Source: Pseudomonadota bacterium
Lineage (GTDB): Bacteria > Pseudomonadota > Alphaproteobacteria > Acetobacterales > Acetobacteraceae
Direction of reading: 5' to 3'
DNA: 64,000 nt
NCBI GenBank assembly: GCA_021846225.1
Contig: JAJZCG010000002.1
Location: 1-64,000 of the forward strand
The position numbers were made by a program, and so were the translations under genes. The notes under the pieces are model-generated. The model was given only the letters and a program-made list of their open reading frames with translations. It made no database searches and was not told the origin of the DNA. Shown piece after piece: positions 51,315-61,656 of this stretch; position 1 is the stretch's first letter; every line of letters begins with the position of its first letter.

Positions 51315-53230
51315 GGCTGGAACTCCTCCATATCGTGATCCGCCAACTGGGGAATTTTGCCCTTGCGGGCCAGCGGCACGAAGCGGCCGGCCGGCGCGGC
51401 AGATTTGCGGGTTGGCGGTGGTTCGGCGTGCCGGGTTTCAATGTGCCCGGTCTGGAACTGGGCGACCAGGCGGGCGAGTTCCTCGGCCTCGGCGGCGAGG
51501 CTGTGGCTGGCGGCGGTGGTCTGCTCAACCATGGCGGCGTTCTGCTGGGTGACCTTATCCATCTGGTTGACGGCGGCGTTCACCTCCGCAAGGCCGGTTG
51601 CCTGCTCCTGCGCGGAGGCGGCGATTTCGCTCACCAGCCTGTTCAGCTGCTCCACCTGCGCCACGATGCGCCCCAGCGCCTGGCCGGTTTCGCCGACCAG
51701 CCGCACGCCGGTGGCGACCTGCTGGCCGGAGGCTGAGATGAGGGTTTTGATCTCCTTGGCGGCGTCGGCCGAGCGTTGCGCCAGGGCGCGCACCTCGGTT
51801 GCCACCACGGCGAAACCGCGCCCCGCGTCCCCTGCCCGCGCCGCCTCCACCCCGGCGTTGAGCGCCAGCAGATTGGTCTGAAAGGCGATCTCGTCGATCA
51901 CCCCTATGATGTTGCCGATCTGGCGGGAGGATGTCTCAATCCCCGACATCGCGGTGACCGTGTCGCTCACCACCGCGCCGGAGCGCTCGGCATCGGCACG
52001 GGCGTTGCCCGCGACCTCGCGCGCCGCATTCGCGCCCTCGGAGGTTTTGCGAACCGTGGCGGTGATCTCATCAAGCGCGGCGGCGGTCTCCTCCAGGCTG
52101 GCGGCCTGCTGCTCGGTACGGTGGGAGAGATCATCCGAGGCCTGGCGGATCTCGCCCGCACCGGCGCGCACGCCATGCGTGTTGCGCGAAATGGAGCCAA
52201 GGGTCTGTAGCAGTTTCTCCATCGCGTTGTTGAAATCATGCTTCAAGGTTTCGTAGGCAGGGGCAACATGTTGCTGGAATCGCGCGGTGAGGTCGCCAGC
52301 GGCGAGGCCCGAGAGTGCCACGGCCAATCCCTCCACCACCAATTTCTGGTCCTGCCCGGCGGCGGCGAAGGCGGCTTCCATCTCTTGCAGCCTGCGGTCC
52401 AGCTGATTTTGGAACTCCTTGGCAGCGGCCTCAAGTTTCAGGCGCTCCTGGGCATTCTCCTTGAATACCTGCACGGCATCGGCCATGGCGCCGATCTCGT
52501 CGGAACGGCCGATGCCGGGGATGGTTACCGTCAGCTCCTGGTGCGCCAGCTGGTTCATGGCGGCGGTCATCTGGCCGATCGGCAGGGACACGCTTTTGTT
52601 GACCAAAGCGCCGATCAACAGCGTGCCAAGCGCCATGAGGCCCAGAACAACGGCGATGAGGAAGGAGCTGGATTTTGCGGCGTGATCCGCGGCGGCGGAA
52701 AGCTGGGCTGCCTGGGTATCGTTATAGGCGAAGTCATCGTTTATGCTGGCCGTGAAATCGTTCATCGCTGATTTTATGCCGCTGTTGAAAACATTTGTGA
52801 CGCCGGCAGAGTTACCCGCCGTGTACAACGCGGATACTTGCTGCACGGAATTCTCGAGCCGTATGAACGCCGCGTTGAAGGCGTTGCCATCGGCGGTTTC
52901 GCGGCCAGGGTCCATGGTTGCATGATATTCAGCCCACTGGTTCTGGTAATCCCGTTCCACCTGGGTGGTCTGATTAAACAAAATGGCGGCCATGCCGGTA
53001 TCACTCTGGTTCGCGGCGATGGCGGCGATGGCCACCAGTTGGTGCGCATCCTTGGACATGACGCCAAGCGGTTGAATCTGCGCGGTGTTTGCCGCCAGGG
53101 CCCGTGCCTCAGCGTTCAGCAGCGTGACCCTGGAGATGGAGAAAATGCCAAGAGCAACGGTGAAAAACAGAATTGCAGCGAATGCCGCCACAACCTTGTT
53201 GCGGATTGAAAGATTGTTGAAGGCGTTCAT
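51311..53230 (-). CDS. Methyl-accepting chemotaxis protein (4HB-type sensor, HAMP, signalling domain)
   Basis: N-term TM + 4HB-like region, HAMP, then [49 protein letters not shown]. Confidence 0.96.
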   Translation of the reverse strand: MNAFNNLSIRNKVVAAFAAILFFTVALGIFSISRVTLLNAEARALAANTAQIQPLGVMSKDAHQLVAIAAIAANQSDTGMAAILFNQTTQVERDYQNQWAEYHATMDPGRETADGNAFNAAFIRLENSVQQVSALYTAGNSAGVTNVFNSGIKSAMNDFTASINDDFAYNDTQAAQLSAAADHAAKSSSFLIAVVLGLMALGTLLIGALVNKSVSLPIGQMTAAMNQLAHQELTVTIPGIGRSDEIGAMADAVQVFKENAQERLKLEAAAKEFQNQLDRRLQEMEAAFAAAGQDQKLVVEGLAVALSGLAAGDLTARFQQHVAPAYETLKHDFNNAMEKLLQTLGSISRNTHGVRAGAGEIRQASDDLSHRTEQQAASLEETAAALDEITATVRKTSEGANAAREVAGNARADAERSGAVVSDTVTAMSGIETSSRQIGNIIGVIDEIAFQTNLLALNAGVEAARAGDAGRGFAVVATEVRALAQRSADAAKEIKTLISASGQQVATGVRLVGETGQALGRIVAQVEQLNRLVSEIAASAQEQATGLAEVNAAVNQMDKVTQQNAAMVEQTTAASHSLAAEAEELARLVAQFQTGHIETRHAEPPPTRKSAAPAGRFVPLARKGKIPQLADHDMEEFQP

Positions 53231-53302
53231 TCACTGCGGCTCCGTGCTGCGGATGTGGCTTGATGGGATTAACGCATACAAATTGCGGGTTGCTTAATCG
53301 GG

Positions 53303-53680
53303 TTAGAACATCTCCAACTCGCCGGATTGGCGCGAGAGCTCATCAGGCACTGGCGCGCCTTGCAGGCGGTAGGCAAGGTCTGACAAGGTGATGTGATGCA
53401 GCGCGGTCTGCGAATTCACCCGCCAATCCTCGGGCAGAAGCCGGCCGATGGTGAGAACGTATTTGGATAAGGCTGAGAGGCGCTGGGAAAGCAGGTCCAG
53501 CGTTTGGACATTGCGGTGGCAATCAGGATCGTTGGCGACGCGCAGCAGCGCGGGGCTGAGCGAGGCCTGGAACTGGTCCGTGAAGCGCCCGAGTTCATGA
53601 AACTCCTCGCCCAGGGCTTCCAAGATTTCCGCCAGTGGCGCGTGATGGCGTTCATCCTCGCAGGTTCGGCTTTCAACCAT
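53303..53680 (-). CDS. Small unknown protein at the end of the che operon
   Basis: MVESRTCEDERHHAPLAEILEALGEEFHELGRFTDQFQASLSPALLRVANDPDCHRNVQTLDLLSQRLSALSKYVLTIGRLLPEDWRVNSQTALHHITLSDLAYRLQGAPVPDELSRQSGELEMF; ATG at 53680 preceded by GGAGAAAC; overlong ORF trimmed. Confidence 0.75.
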   Translation of the reverse strand: MVESRTCEDERHHAPLAEILEALGEEFHELGRFTDQFQASLSPALLRVANDPDCHRNVQTLDLLSQRLSALSKYVLTIGRLLPEDWRVNSQTALHHITLSDLAYRLQGAPVPDELSRQSGELEMF

Positions 53681-53693
53681 GCTGTTTCTCCTG

Positions 53694-54275
53694 CTAAAAA
53701 AGTTCCACAGTTCCCTGGCCCGGAGGCGTGGGCGGCACCGGGCGGGTGCTTTCGGCCCGCATGATGGATGCGGTTTCCTTCGCCAGCAGCACCTGCCGGG
53801 CACGGCCAGTGACAGGCCAGAACTGGATGCGCCGCCCTTGCTCGCCGCGCAGGCTGCCGCCAGCAATGGCGATGCCCTCGGCCTTGAGAAAACGTTCGGC
53901 GAAGGTTGCGTTCAGCTCGCCGATATCGGTGAGGCCCTTGATCATGCGCGCGCCGCCGAAAAGCTTTGCTTGCAGCCGGTGGCGCTGGGCGCCGCGCCGG
54001 AGCAGGCCGTTGACCAGCAGCTCCATGGCATGCACGCCAAAGCGCATGGCGTCGCCCTCCAACATGCGTTGTTGGGACCCCGCATCAGTCCCCGGCAGCA
54101 AAAAATGGTTCATGCCGCCCAGGCCGATGGTTTTGTCCCAGATACAGGCGGAGATGCAGGAGCCGAGGATGGTGGTGAGCACTGTGTTGGGATTATCATC
54201 CACATATTGTTCGCCCTGTACGATATGAATCTTTTTCTCAGCGGCCGGTGCGGAGGGATGCAGGAGCGTAATCAT
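53694..54275 (-). CDS. cheD: Chemoreceptor glutamine deamidase CheD
   Basis: [42 protein letters not shown]...[13 protein letters not shown]...[39 protein letters not shown] overlaps the cheB stop (ATGA). Confidence 0.95.
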   Translation of the reverse strand: MITLLHPSAPAAEKKIHIVQGEQYVDDNPNTVLTTILGSCISACIWDKTIGLGGMNHFLLPGTDAGSQQRMLEGDAMRFGVHAMELLVNGLLRRGAQRHRLQAKLFGGARMIKGLTDIGELNATFAERFLKAEGIAIAGGSLRGEQGRRIQFWPVTGRARQVLLAKETASIMRAESTRPVPPTPPGQGTVELF

Positions 54276-55303
54276 GATATTTTTTTCCTGCATGTGGCGT
54301 TGGTGCTTAAAAGCAAGCGTTCGGCGATGCGCTCCAGTGGGAGTTGCAGCGTGACCCCGCCGATCTCGAAGGCGGCTTTGGGCATACCGTAGACGACGGA
54401 GCTGGCTTCGTCCTGGCCGATGGTTTCGCAACCAGCCTGGCGCAAGGCGAGCAGGCCTTCTGCGCCGTCGCGCCCCAACCCGGTGAGGATGACGCCGATC
54501 GCACGGTCATGAAAACAGCGCTGGACGGAATGGAACATCACATCCACCGAGGGGCGATGACCATTGACGCGCTCGGCCTCGCTAAGATGGATGCGCGGTG
54601 TCGCGATGCCGGAAATTTCCAGATGCGCGCTGCCGGGGGCGAGGTAGATCTGCCCGGATTTCAGCAACGCGCCTTCCGCGGCCTCGCTCACCTCCGGGGC
54701 GCAGAGCTTGTTCAGCCGCGCGGCAAAGCTTTTGGTGAAGGTGGCCGGCATGTGCTGGCTGATGACCGTGGGCGGGCAGTTGGCCGGGAATTTGCCCAGG
54801 ATTGTCAGCAGCGCCTCGACGCCGCCAGTGGAAGAGCCGATGGCGATGATCCGGCCGTCTGGCGTATAAGCGGCGGTTGAGGGGCGCGCGGGCCTTGCCG
54901 CGAGCCTGGGCTGCCGGCGCGACAACGCCGCCGCCCTCACCTTCTCGGCCAGTTGCTCAAAACTGTTCTGGTTGAAGGAGGAGGGTTTCGCCACACAGTC
55001 GAACGCGCCGATTTCCAGCGCGTGCAGGTTCACATCGGCGCCCGCCTGGGTGAGGGTGGAGACCATGATGACTGGTGTGGGCCGCAGGCGCATGATTTTT
55101 TCCAGAAAGTCCAGGCCGTTCATGTTCGGCATTTCAATGTCGAGCGTAATGACATCAGGCGCGAGCGCCTTGATGGCTTGGCGCGCCTCATGCGGGTCCG
55201 CGGCCTGGCCGACGACCTCGATGAATGGGTCAGCGCGCAAGGTGGCGGTGATGAGGCCGCGCATGGTCGCGGAATCATCGACGACCAGAACGCGAACGCT
55301 CAT
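54272..55303 (-). CDS. cheB: Chemotaxis-specific methylesterase CheB
   Basis: [78 protein letters not shown]. Confidence 0.97.
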   Translation of the reverse strand: MSVRVLVVDDSATMRGLITATLRADPFIEVVGQAADPHEARQAIKALAPDVITLDIEMPNMNGLDFLEKIMRLRPTPVIMVSTLTQAGADVNLHALEIGAFDCVAKPSSFNQNSFEQLAEKVRAAALSRRQPRLAARPARPSTAAYTPDGRIIAIGSSTGGVEALLTILGKFPANCPPTVISQHMPATFTKSFAARLNKLCAPEVSEAAEGALLKSGQIYLAPGSAHLEISGIATPRIHLSEAERVNGHRPSVDVMFHSVQRCFHDRAIGVILTGLGRDGAEGLLALRQAGCETIGQDEASSVVYGMPKAAFEIGGVTLQLPLERIAERLLLSTNATCRKKIS

Positions 55304-56202
55304 GGCTGGTCCCTCCTGGCGGCGCGGGGGCGGTAGATGGTGATGCCGTCGCTTTGCAGTCCGGCTTCGGCGGGGCCGCTCACGCGCTCGGAATGGCCGA
55401 TATACAAGGCGCCGCCGGGAGCCAGCAGCGGCGCGATGCGCGTCCAGATTTTTTCCTGCGTATCGTTTTCGAAATAAATTACCACGTTGCGGCAGAAAAT
55501 AACGTCGAACGTGCCGCGCATCGGCCAGTTGCCGATGAGGTTGAGCCTGCGGAACTTCACCAGCGCGCGGGCTTCATCGGCGATTTGCTGACGGCCCTCC
55601 CTGGGGGAGGAAAACCAGCGGCTTCGCAGCGGATCGGGCACGGCATCCAGCAGTGAACTCTCGTAAATCCCGGCGGCGCCAAGAGCCAGCATGTTGGCGT
55701 CAATGTCGGTTGCGAGGATGCGGATGTCATACTTCACGGCATCGGGCAGCATGGATAGCAGGGTGAGCGCGATGGAGTACGGCTCCTGCCCGCTGGAGCA
55801 GGCGGCCGACCACAGGCGCGCGGCGCGGCCCTGCTTGACGCGTGTTATCAACTCCGGGAGAATTTTTGTTTTCAGATGTTCGAAATGATGCGGCTCGCGA
55901 TAGAAGCGGGTGACATTGGTGGTTAACGCCGCGATCATGTTCTGGCGCTCGCCCGCGCCGGAGGGACTCTCAACAAGGCGGCAATATTCGGAAAAACTGC
56001 CCAGACCCAGGAGCCGCAAGCGTTTGGCGAGGCGCGAATAGACCAGATTGGCCTTGTTGCCAGAAAGGGAGATCCCGGCCTCGGACATCAGCATGCCGGC
56101 AATGGCGGTGAAGTCGCGCTGGGTCATCAGGAATTCACCGGTTTCGGTGATGCCTGCTGAGGGTTTCATGCCGTTGCCTGGCGCGTTCATGTTCAGGCTC
56201 AC
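55300..56202 (-). CDS. cheR: Chemotaxis methyltransferase CheR
   Basis: [85 protein letters not shown]. Confidence 0.96.
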   Translation of the reverse strand: MSLNMNAPGNGMKPSAGITETGEFLMTQRDFTAIAGMLMSEAGISLSGNKANLVYSRLAKRLRLLGLGSFSEYCRLVESPSGAGERQNMIAALTTNVTRFYREPHHFEHLKTKILPELITRVKQGRAARLWSAACSSGQEPYSIALTLLSMLPDAVKYDIRILATDIDANMLALGAAGIYESSLLDAVPDPLRSRWFSSPREGRQQIADEARALVKFRRLNLIGNWPMRGTFDVIFCRNVVIYFENDTQEKIWTRIAPLLAPGGALYIGHSERVSGPAEAGLQSDGITIYRPRAARRDQP

Positions 56203-56663
56203 GCGGCTTCCATCTCGCCCTGAGGCAGAACGTGATCGAGCGAGATCAGGCTGATCATGCGGCCATCGACGGGGAGCAGGCCCTTGACGAAGGTTTTCAC
56301 CAGATCGGAGGAGACATCGGGCGTGGGCTGGATGTTGGAATCTTTGGCGGTGAGAATGTCTGACACCGCATCAACCAGCAGGCCGATCTGCTGATGCGCG
56401 ATCTGCACCACGATGATGACGTTGCGCGCGCTGGGCTCGTTGCTCGGCAGACCCAGGCGCACGGCCAGTTCCACGATCGGCAGCACGGCGCCGCGCAGGT
56501 TGATGACGCCGCGCACATAGCGCGGGCTGCGGGGCAGCGCGGTGGCCACGGTCCAGCCGCGGATTTCGCGCACCGCCATGACGTTGATGCAAAATTCCTG
56601 ACGCCCGACGCGAAAGGCGATCAACTCACGAACGCTGGCATCACTATTGGTAGATTGACCCAT
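56199..56663 (-). CDS. cheW: Chemotaxis adaptor CheW
   Basis: [61 protein letters not shown]...[11 protein letters not shown]. Confidence 0.95.
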   Translation of the reverse strand: MGQSTNSDASVRELIAFRVGRQEFCINVMAVREIRGWTVATALPRSPRYVRGVINLRGAVLPIVELAVRLGLPSNEPSARNVIIVVQIAHQQIGLLVDAVSDILTAKDSNIQPTPDVSSDLVKTFVKGLLPVDGRMISLISLDHVLPQGEMEAA

Positions 56664-56666
56664 GGT

Positions 56667-58781
56667 CTAATGCGCCTCCAGCACGGATGGTTCAGGACGG
56701 CTAAGCTCACTGCGCGTGGTTTTCACCACCGCATCGACATCGAGGATTAGCGCCACGCGGCCATCACCCATGACGGTGGCGGCGGCGATGCCGGGAACGG
56801 CGCGGTAATTGGCCTCCAGGCTTTTGATGACAACCTGGCGCTGACCGTGGATGGCATCGGCCAGCAGCACGGCGCGCACGCCGCCCTCGCCTTCCACCAG
56901 CAGGGCCACCGACTGGTCCGGCTCGACGAATTCATCGCTATAGCCAAGGGAGGCGGCGACATCGACCATCGGCACATAACCGCCGCGCAGGCGGATGACG
57001 TTGATCTCGCCATCGAGCGGGAATACGTCCGCCGCCTTGGGCTTGAGCGTTTCAACGATGGCGCCGAGCGGGATGATGAGCGTGTGGCCGCGCGCGGAGA
57101 TGACCATGCCGTCCAGCACCGCCAGGGTGAGCGGCAGGCTAAGGGTGAAGGTGGAGCCATGGCCGGGGCGCGAGGAGATGGAGATGCGCCCGCCGAGCGC
57201 CGCCACGGATTGGCGCACCACATCCATGCCGACTCCACGGCCCGAAATGTCGGAAACCGTGCTGGCTGTGGAGAAGCCCGGCAGGAAGATCAGATTGTCG
57301 ATCTCATCATCGGTGAGCGCGGCGTCCGGCGAGATCAGCCCGTTCTCAATGGCTTTTTCCTTGACGCGGGCGCGGTTGATGCCGGCGCCATCGTCGGAGA
57401 CTTCCAGCACAATGCGCCCCGAGCGGTGCAACGCGGTGAGGCGCACCAGACCTTCGGCCGGTTTGCCGGCGGCGAGGCGCTTTTCGGGGGATTCCAGCCC
57501 ATGGTCGATGGCGTTGCGGATCATGTGGGTCAACGGATCGGCGATGCGCTCGATGACGGTTTTGTCCACCTCGGTGCCTTCGCCCTCGGTGACAAGGCGC
57601 GCCTGCTTGCCGGTTTGCGCCGCAACCTCGCGCACCAGGCGCGGCATGCGCTGGAACACAGAGCGCACCGGCTGGGCGCGGATGGCCATCACGCTGTCCT
57701 GAATCTCGCGCGTTAAATGCTCAAGCTCCTCCAACGCCATGGCGACGCCAGAGGCGCGCGCGATGCCCGCCTCCAGCACGCGCTGACTCAGCATCGCCTC
57801 GTTGATGACGAGTTCGCCCACGAGATCTATCATGCGGTCCACCCGGTCGAGATCCACACGGATGGTGGCGCTGACTGCCGCGGCGCTCTCCGCCTTGGCG
57901 GCCATGACCTCCACGGGGCTTTGCTTTGCCACGGGTGCGGGCGGGGGTTCGTGATGCTCCGGCTCGGGCGGGGCGAGCGGTTCTTCCTCATCAAACACCG
58001 GCGGGGGGAAGAATTCAAAAGAGAAGCCGTTATCGCCGGTGATGACGTCTCCCGGTTTGAGCGATGGCTCGGCCGGGGTGGCGGCGGTGATCTCAAGATG
58101 GCAGTCATCCTCGACGAATTCGAAGACGTTGCGGATTGCCTGCTCGGCGCAGTCAGCTTCCAGCGTGATGTTCCAGGTGAGATAGGCGCCTTCAGGGTCC
58201 ATCTCGGAGAGTTCGGGCAGGTTGGTTGTATCCACCGTGACCTCGATGGGGCCGAGCCGGCGCAACTCGCGCAGCAGCAAGGCGGTTTCGTTGGCTTTGG
58301 CGTAGAGCGGGGGGGTTGGGGTGAAGCTGATCTGCCAGGCGGGCACGGGCGCGGCGGCCGCGGGCTGTGACTTTGGCGGGGGCGGCGGCTCGTGGCCAAG
58401 ATTGCTGATCTGGGTGAATTCCACGACCAGAGCGGCGGTGCGGGTTTCATCCACCGCGCCGTTATCACGCGCGGCGCGCACCAGATCGGCCAGAACATCG
58501 GCCGCGCGCAGCAGCAGGTTCATGACGCCGGGGCCGGTGGCGAGCGTGCCCGAACGCACCTGATCCAGCGCGGTCTCGAACACATGGGCGAAGCGAACCA
58601 GCGCATCCAAGGCAAAGATGCCCGCCCCACCCTTGATGGAATGCACCGCGCGGAAAACCGCGTTCACGGTTTCCGCCTCGGCGGCGCCGCTTTCCATCAG
58701 GATCAGCCCGGCTTCAAGCTCGGCGAGCTGTTCCTCACACTCCTGGAAAAATGTTTCGCGGATGGCTGCCATCGGGTCCAA
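56667..58781 (-). CDS. cheA: Chemotaxis histidine kinase CheA
   Basis: Hpt VFRAVHSIKGGAGIFAL; IDLVGELVINEAMLSQRV; PLTHMIRNAIDHGLESPEKR; VSDDGAGINRARVKEKA; ISGRGVGMDVVRQSVAALGG; C-terminal CheW-like domain. Confidence 0.97.
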   Translation of the reverse strand: MDPMAAIRETFFQECEEQLAELEAGLILMESGAAEAETVNAVFRAVHSIKGGAGIFALDALVRFAHVFETALDQVRSGTLATGPGVMNLLLRAADVLADLVRAARDNGAVDETRTAALVVEFTQISNLGHEPPPPPKSQPAAAAPVPAWQISFTPTPPLYAKANETALLLRELRRLGPIEVTVDTTNLPELSEMDPEGAYLTWNITLEADCAEQAIRNVFEFVEDDCHLEITAATPAEPSLKPGDVITGDNGFSFEFFPPPVFDEEEPLAPPEPEHHEPPPAPVAKQSPVEVMAAKAESAAAVSATIRVDLDRVDRMIDLVGELVINEAMLSQRVLEAGIARASGVAMALEELEHLTREIQDSVMAIRAQPVRSVFQRMPRLVREVAAQTGKQARLVTEGEGTEVDKTVIERIADPLTHMIRNAIDHGLESPEKRLAAGKPAEGLVRLTALHRSGRIVLEVSDDGAGINRARVKEKAIENGLISPDAALTDDEIDNLIFLPGFSTASTVSDISGRGVGMDVVRQSVAALGGRISISSRPGHGSTFTLSLPLTLAVLDGMVISARGHTLIIPLGAIVETLKPKAADVFPLDGEINVIRLRGGYVPMVDVAASLGYSDEFVEPDQSVALLVEGEGGVRAVLLADAIHGQRQVVIKSLEANYRAVPGIAAATVMGDGRVALILDVDAVVKTTRSELSRPEPSVLEAH

Positions 58782-58798
58782 TGGATTAACTCCTGCGT

Positions 58799-59164
58799 TC
58801 AGGCCGCGACGCGGCGAATGGCTTCAACCAGCTTGATGGGATCGAAGGGTTTGACGATCCACCCGGTGGCGCCAGCCGCGCGGGCGCGGTTTTTTTTCTC
58901 GGCGTCAACCTCGGTGGTGAGGACCAAAACAGGCGTCGAACGGCGGGTCTCATCGCGCCGGACTGCCTCGATGAAGCCAAACCCATCCATGCGCGGCATG
59001 TTGATGTCGGTGACAATGACATCCGGCCGTTCCGTCTCCAAAACTTCCAGCCCGTGCAGGCCATCCTCGGCTTGCAATACGCGAAAGCCCGCCGCAAGCA
59101 GCGAATGCCGCAACATGTCCCGCATCGCGCGGGAGTCATCGACTGTGAGAACGGTCGTGCTCAT
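58799..59164 (-). CDS. cheY: Response regulator CheY
   Basis: TVLTVDDSRAMRDMLRHSLLAAGFRVLQAEDGLHGLEVLETERPDVIVTDINMPRMDGFGFIEAVR...IVKPFDPIKLVEAIRR; start overlaps the STAS stop (TAATG). Confidence 0.96.
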   Translation of the reverse strand: MSTTVLTVDDSRAMRDMLRHSLLAAGFRVLQAEDGLHGLEVLETERPDVIVTDINMPRMDGFGFIEAVRRDETRRSTPVLVLTTEVDAEKKNRARAAGATGWIVKPFDPIKLVEAIRRVAA

Positions 59165-59463
59165 TAAGGCAGTTCCTTGCAATATGTTAGTGTTTTTGGA
59201 GCGACGCCAAACAGGTTGAGAGTGGTGAGAAAATCCTCGGAGCAATCAGCCAGGCTGAGATCCTGCTCATCCGCCGCCCAGGCCGCGCGCGCGGCAAGCA
59301 AAACCTGCAGGCATTGCGCGCCGAGACGCTGCACGTCACCCGCGTTGAGGCTAAGGGGACGCCCGCGCAGGGTGAGCAAATTCTCCAGCAGGGCGGCGGC
59401 GGCTGTAAGGTCCAGAATTGGCGGGAGGGCCAGGGTATCCGCGCCGGGGTGAATGTGTTCCAT
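59164..59463 (-). CDS. STAS-domain protein at the start of the che operon
   Basis: LALPPILDLTAAAALLENLLTLRGRPLSLNAGDVQRLGAQCLQVLLAARAAWAADEQDLSLADCSEDFLTTLNLFGV: typical STAS layout. Confidence 0.85.
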   Translation of the reverse strand: MEHIHPGADTLALPPILDLTAAAALLENLLTLRGRPLSLNAGDVQRLGAQCLQVLLAARAAWAADEQDLSLADCSEDFLTTLNLFGVAPKTLTYCKELP

Positions 59464-59492
59464 GATGCTTCCTGATTTTGATGGCCCGGGGA

Positions 59493-61463
59493 TTAGAACT
59501 CGTCCCAGTCTTCGGCGGCGGGGGCGGAAGGTTCGGTATTATGAGATACCGAAATGAATTTTCCGGATGGAGCGTGGACGGGGATGCGCGATTTCCGGCG
59601 CGCGGTCTCCTGGGCTGCGGGTTGGGGCTGCGTCTGGGGCGGAGGCGGAAGCTCGGCATGGCTGGTCTCGAACTGGGCAACCAGGCGGGCAAGCTCCTCG
59701 GCCTCGGCGACGAGGCTGTGGCTGGCGGCGGTGGTTTGCTCGACCATGGCGGCGTTCTGCTGGGTGACCTTATCCATTTGGTTGACGGCGGCGTTCACCT
59801 CCGCGAGGCCGGTTGCCTGCTCCTGCGCCGAGGCGGCGATTTCATTCACCAGGCTGTTGAGCCGCTCCACCTGTTCCACGATGCGCCCAAGCGCCTTGCC
59901 GGTTTCGCCCACCAGGCGCACGCCGGTGGCCACTTGCTGCCCCGAGGCGGAGATGAGGGCTTTGATCTCTTTCGCGGCATCGGCCGAGCGTTGCGCCAGG
60001 GCGCGAACCTCGGTGGCCACCACGGCAAAGCCGCGCCCGGCATCCCCTGCCCGCGCCGCCTCCACACCGGCGTTGAGCGCCAGTAAATTCGTCTGAAAGG
60101 CGATTTCGTCAATCACGCCGATGATGTTGCCGATCTGGCGGGAAGATGTCTCGATCCCCGACATCGCGCCAACCGTGTCGCTCACCACGGCGCCGGAGCG
60201 CTCGGCATCACCGCGCGCGGCATTGACAACATCGCGCGCCGCATTCGCACCCTCAGAGGTTTTACGAACCGTGGCGGTGATTTCATCCAGCGCCGCGGCG
60301 GTTTCCTCCAGGCTGGCCGCCTGCTGTTCCGTGCGGTGGGAGAGATCATCCGAGGCCTGGCGGATTTCCCCGGCGCCGGCGCGCACACCATGAGTGTTCT
60401 GGGCGATCGAGCCCATGGTCGCCTCCAGCGTTTCCATGGCGCGGTTGAAATCGCCGCGCAGTTTTTCGTATTCAGCGGCGAAATTCGCGGTCAGACGGAA
60501 TTGCAGATTGCCCAGGGCGAGGCGTTCCAGCCCGGCCGCCAGCGAATCGACAACAAATTTCTGCTGTTCGAGAAAGCCGGTTCTGGCCTGTTCATCGGCA
60601 GCGCGCTGCTGCTCGGCCTTGTGCGCGGCTTCCCGGGCTTTTTCCTCAAGGAGGAGCTTCTGCAAAGCGGATTCCTTGAAGATTTGCACGGTGTGCGCCA
60701 TGTTCCCGACTTCATCCTTGCGGTCACGCCCGGTTACATCCACTTGCAGGTCGCCGCCGGCCAGGCGCTCCATATTGCCTTGCAGTTGCTTCAGAGGGTT
60801 GATGAGCCAGCTGTTGATGGCGAAGAAGGCGGCGATGACCGCCAAGACCAAACCACCGATGATGATGAGGAATGTGAGCATGACGGTTGTGCTGGAACTC
60901 TGGTCCAGCGCGGCTGCGGCATTGCTGGCCTGGATCTGGAGCTTTGAGCGCTCCGCGGTCATGGCGGCGGCGGCGGGCTGAAAGCCGGGCATGCAGGAAG
61001 TGATGAACTCCTGCTGTGTGGTCACCTCTTCATAGGTCGTCGTGGCGGCGATGGCGTCAGTAATGGTTTTGGCGCATGTCGTATTGATCAGGTCGTCGCC
61101 TTGCTTCTGCAGGATTTGCAGCGCTGGCGCCTCGTCCGGGAGCAAACGCGCGGCGCTCTCCAGATGTGTGTCAAAAGCGGAATGGTCCAAGACAAGCCGG
61201 GACCCGGCGTTGGTGGTGTTGGTGATGAGCAGAACGCCGATGTCCGCCTGCATCGCGCTCATATCCCGATTTGATTGCGTGAGCAGATTCGCCGCCGCGC
61301 CGGATTTTTCAATGACCTGCCGGTAGCCCGTGGCGATGCCCTGCAGCTGCCCGGTTGTATAAAACGCGCCGCCGACACCAAAAACGCCGAAAATTCCCAG
61401 GATAACGAGGAATTTTGCAATAATTGGCAGATTCTTCACGCGACGGCTCCTTGCTCGTTTCAC
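59493..61463 (-). CDS. Methyl-accepting chemotaxis protein with C-terminal CheR-tether-like pentapeptide
   Basis: TM-sensor-TM-HAMP and [49 protein letters not shown]; ends EDWDEF. Confidence 0.96.
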   Translation of the reverse strand: MKRARSRRVKNLPIIAKFLVILGIFGVFGVGGAFYTTGQLQGIATGYRQVIEKSGAAANLLTQSNRDMSAMQADIGVLLITNTTNAGSRLVLDHSAFDTHLESAARLLPDEAPALQILQKQGDDLINTTCAKTITDAIAATTTYEEVTTQQEFITSCMPGFQPAAAAMTAERSKLQIQASNAAAALDQSSSTTVMLTFLIIIGGLVLAVIAAFFAINSWLINPLKQLQGNMERLAGGDLQVDVTGRDRKDEVGNMAHTVQIFKESALQKLLLEEKAREAAHKAEQQRAADEQARTGFLEQQKFVVDSLAAGLERLALGNLQFRLTANFAAEYEKLRGDFNRAMETLEATMGSIAQNTHGVRAGAGEIRQASDDLSHRTEQQAASLEETAAALDEITATVRKTSEGANAARDVVNAARGDAERSGAVVSDTVGAMSGIETSSRQIGNIIGVIDEIAFQTNLLALNAGVEAARAGDAGRGFAVVATEVRALAQRSADAAKEIKALISASGQQVATGVRLVGETGKALGRIVEQVERLNSLVNEIAASAQEQATGLAEVNAAVNQMDKVTQQNAAMVEQTTAASHSLVAEAEELARLVAQFETSHAELPPPPQTQPQPAAQETARRKSRIPVHAPSGKFISVSHNTEPSAPAAEDWDEF

Positions 61464-61578
61464 GCAGCCCGCAATAGCGCCTTCGCCGCAAGCTGCCCCA
61501 TGTCCTGGAGCCGACTATGCCCTGTGAGGTTTAATGTTTCGTATCCAAGTTGACGATTTGGCGGTGGGCAGACGCGCG

Positions 61579-61610
61579 CCGGGCCTGCCACGTTGCCGCG
61601 GCAAGCCCGG
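61579..61610 (-). terminator. Inverted repeat downstream of the cpaE-like gene (possible terminator)
   Basis: CCGGGCCTGCC / GGCAAGCCCGG with one mismatch; no clear T-tract. Confidence 0.35.
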
Positions 61611-61656
61611 GGATTGAGCGTTAAAAACAGGTGCGGCCCCTTGCGGGGCGCCGGGT

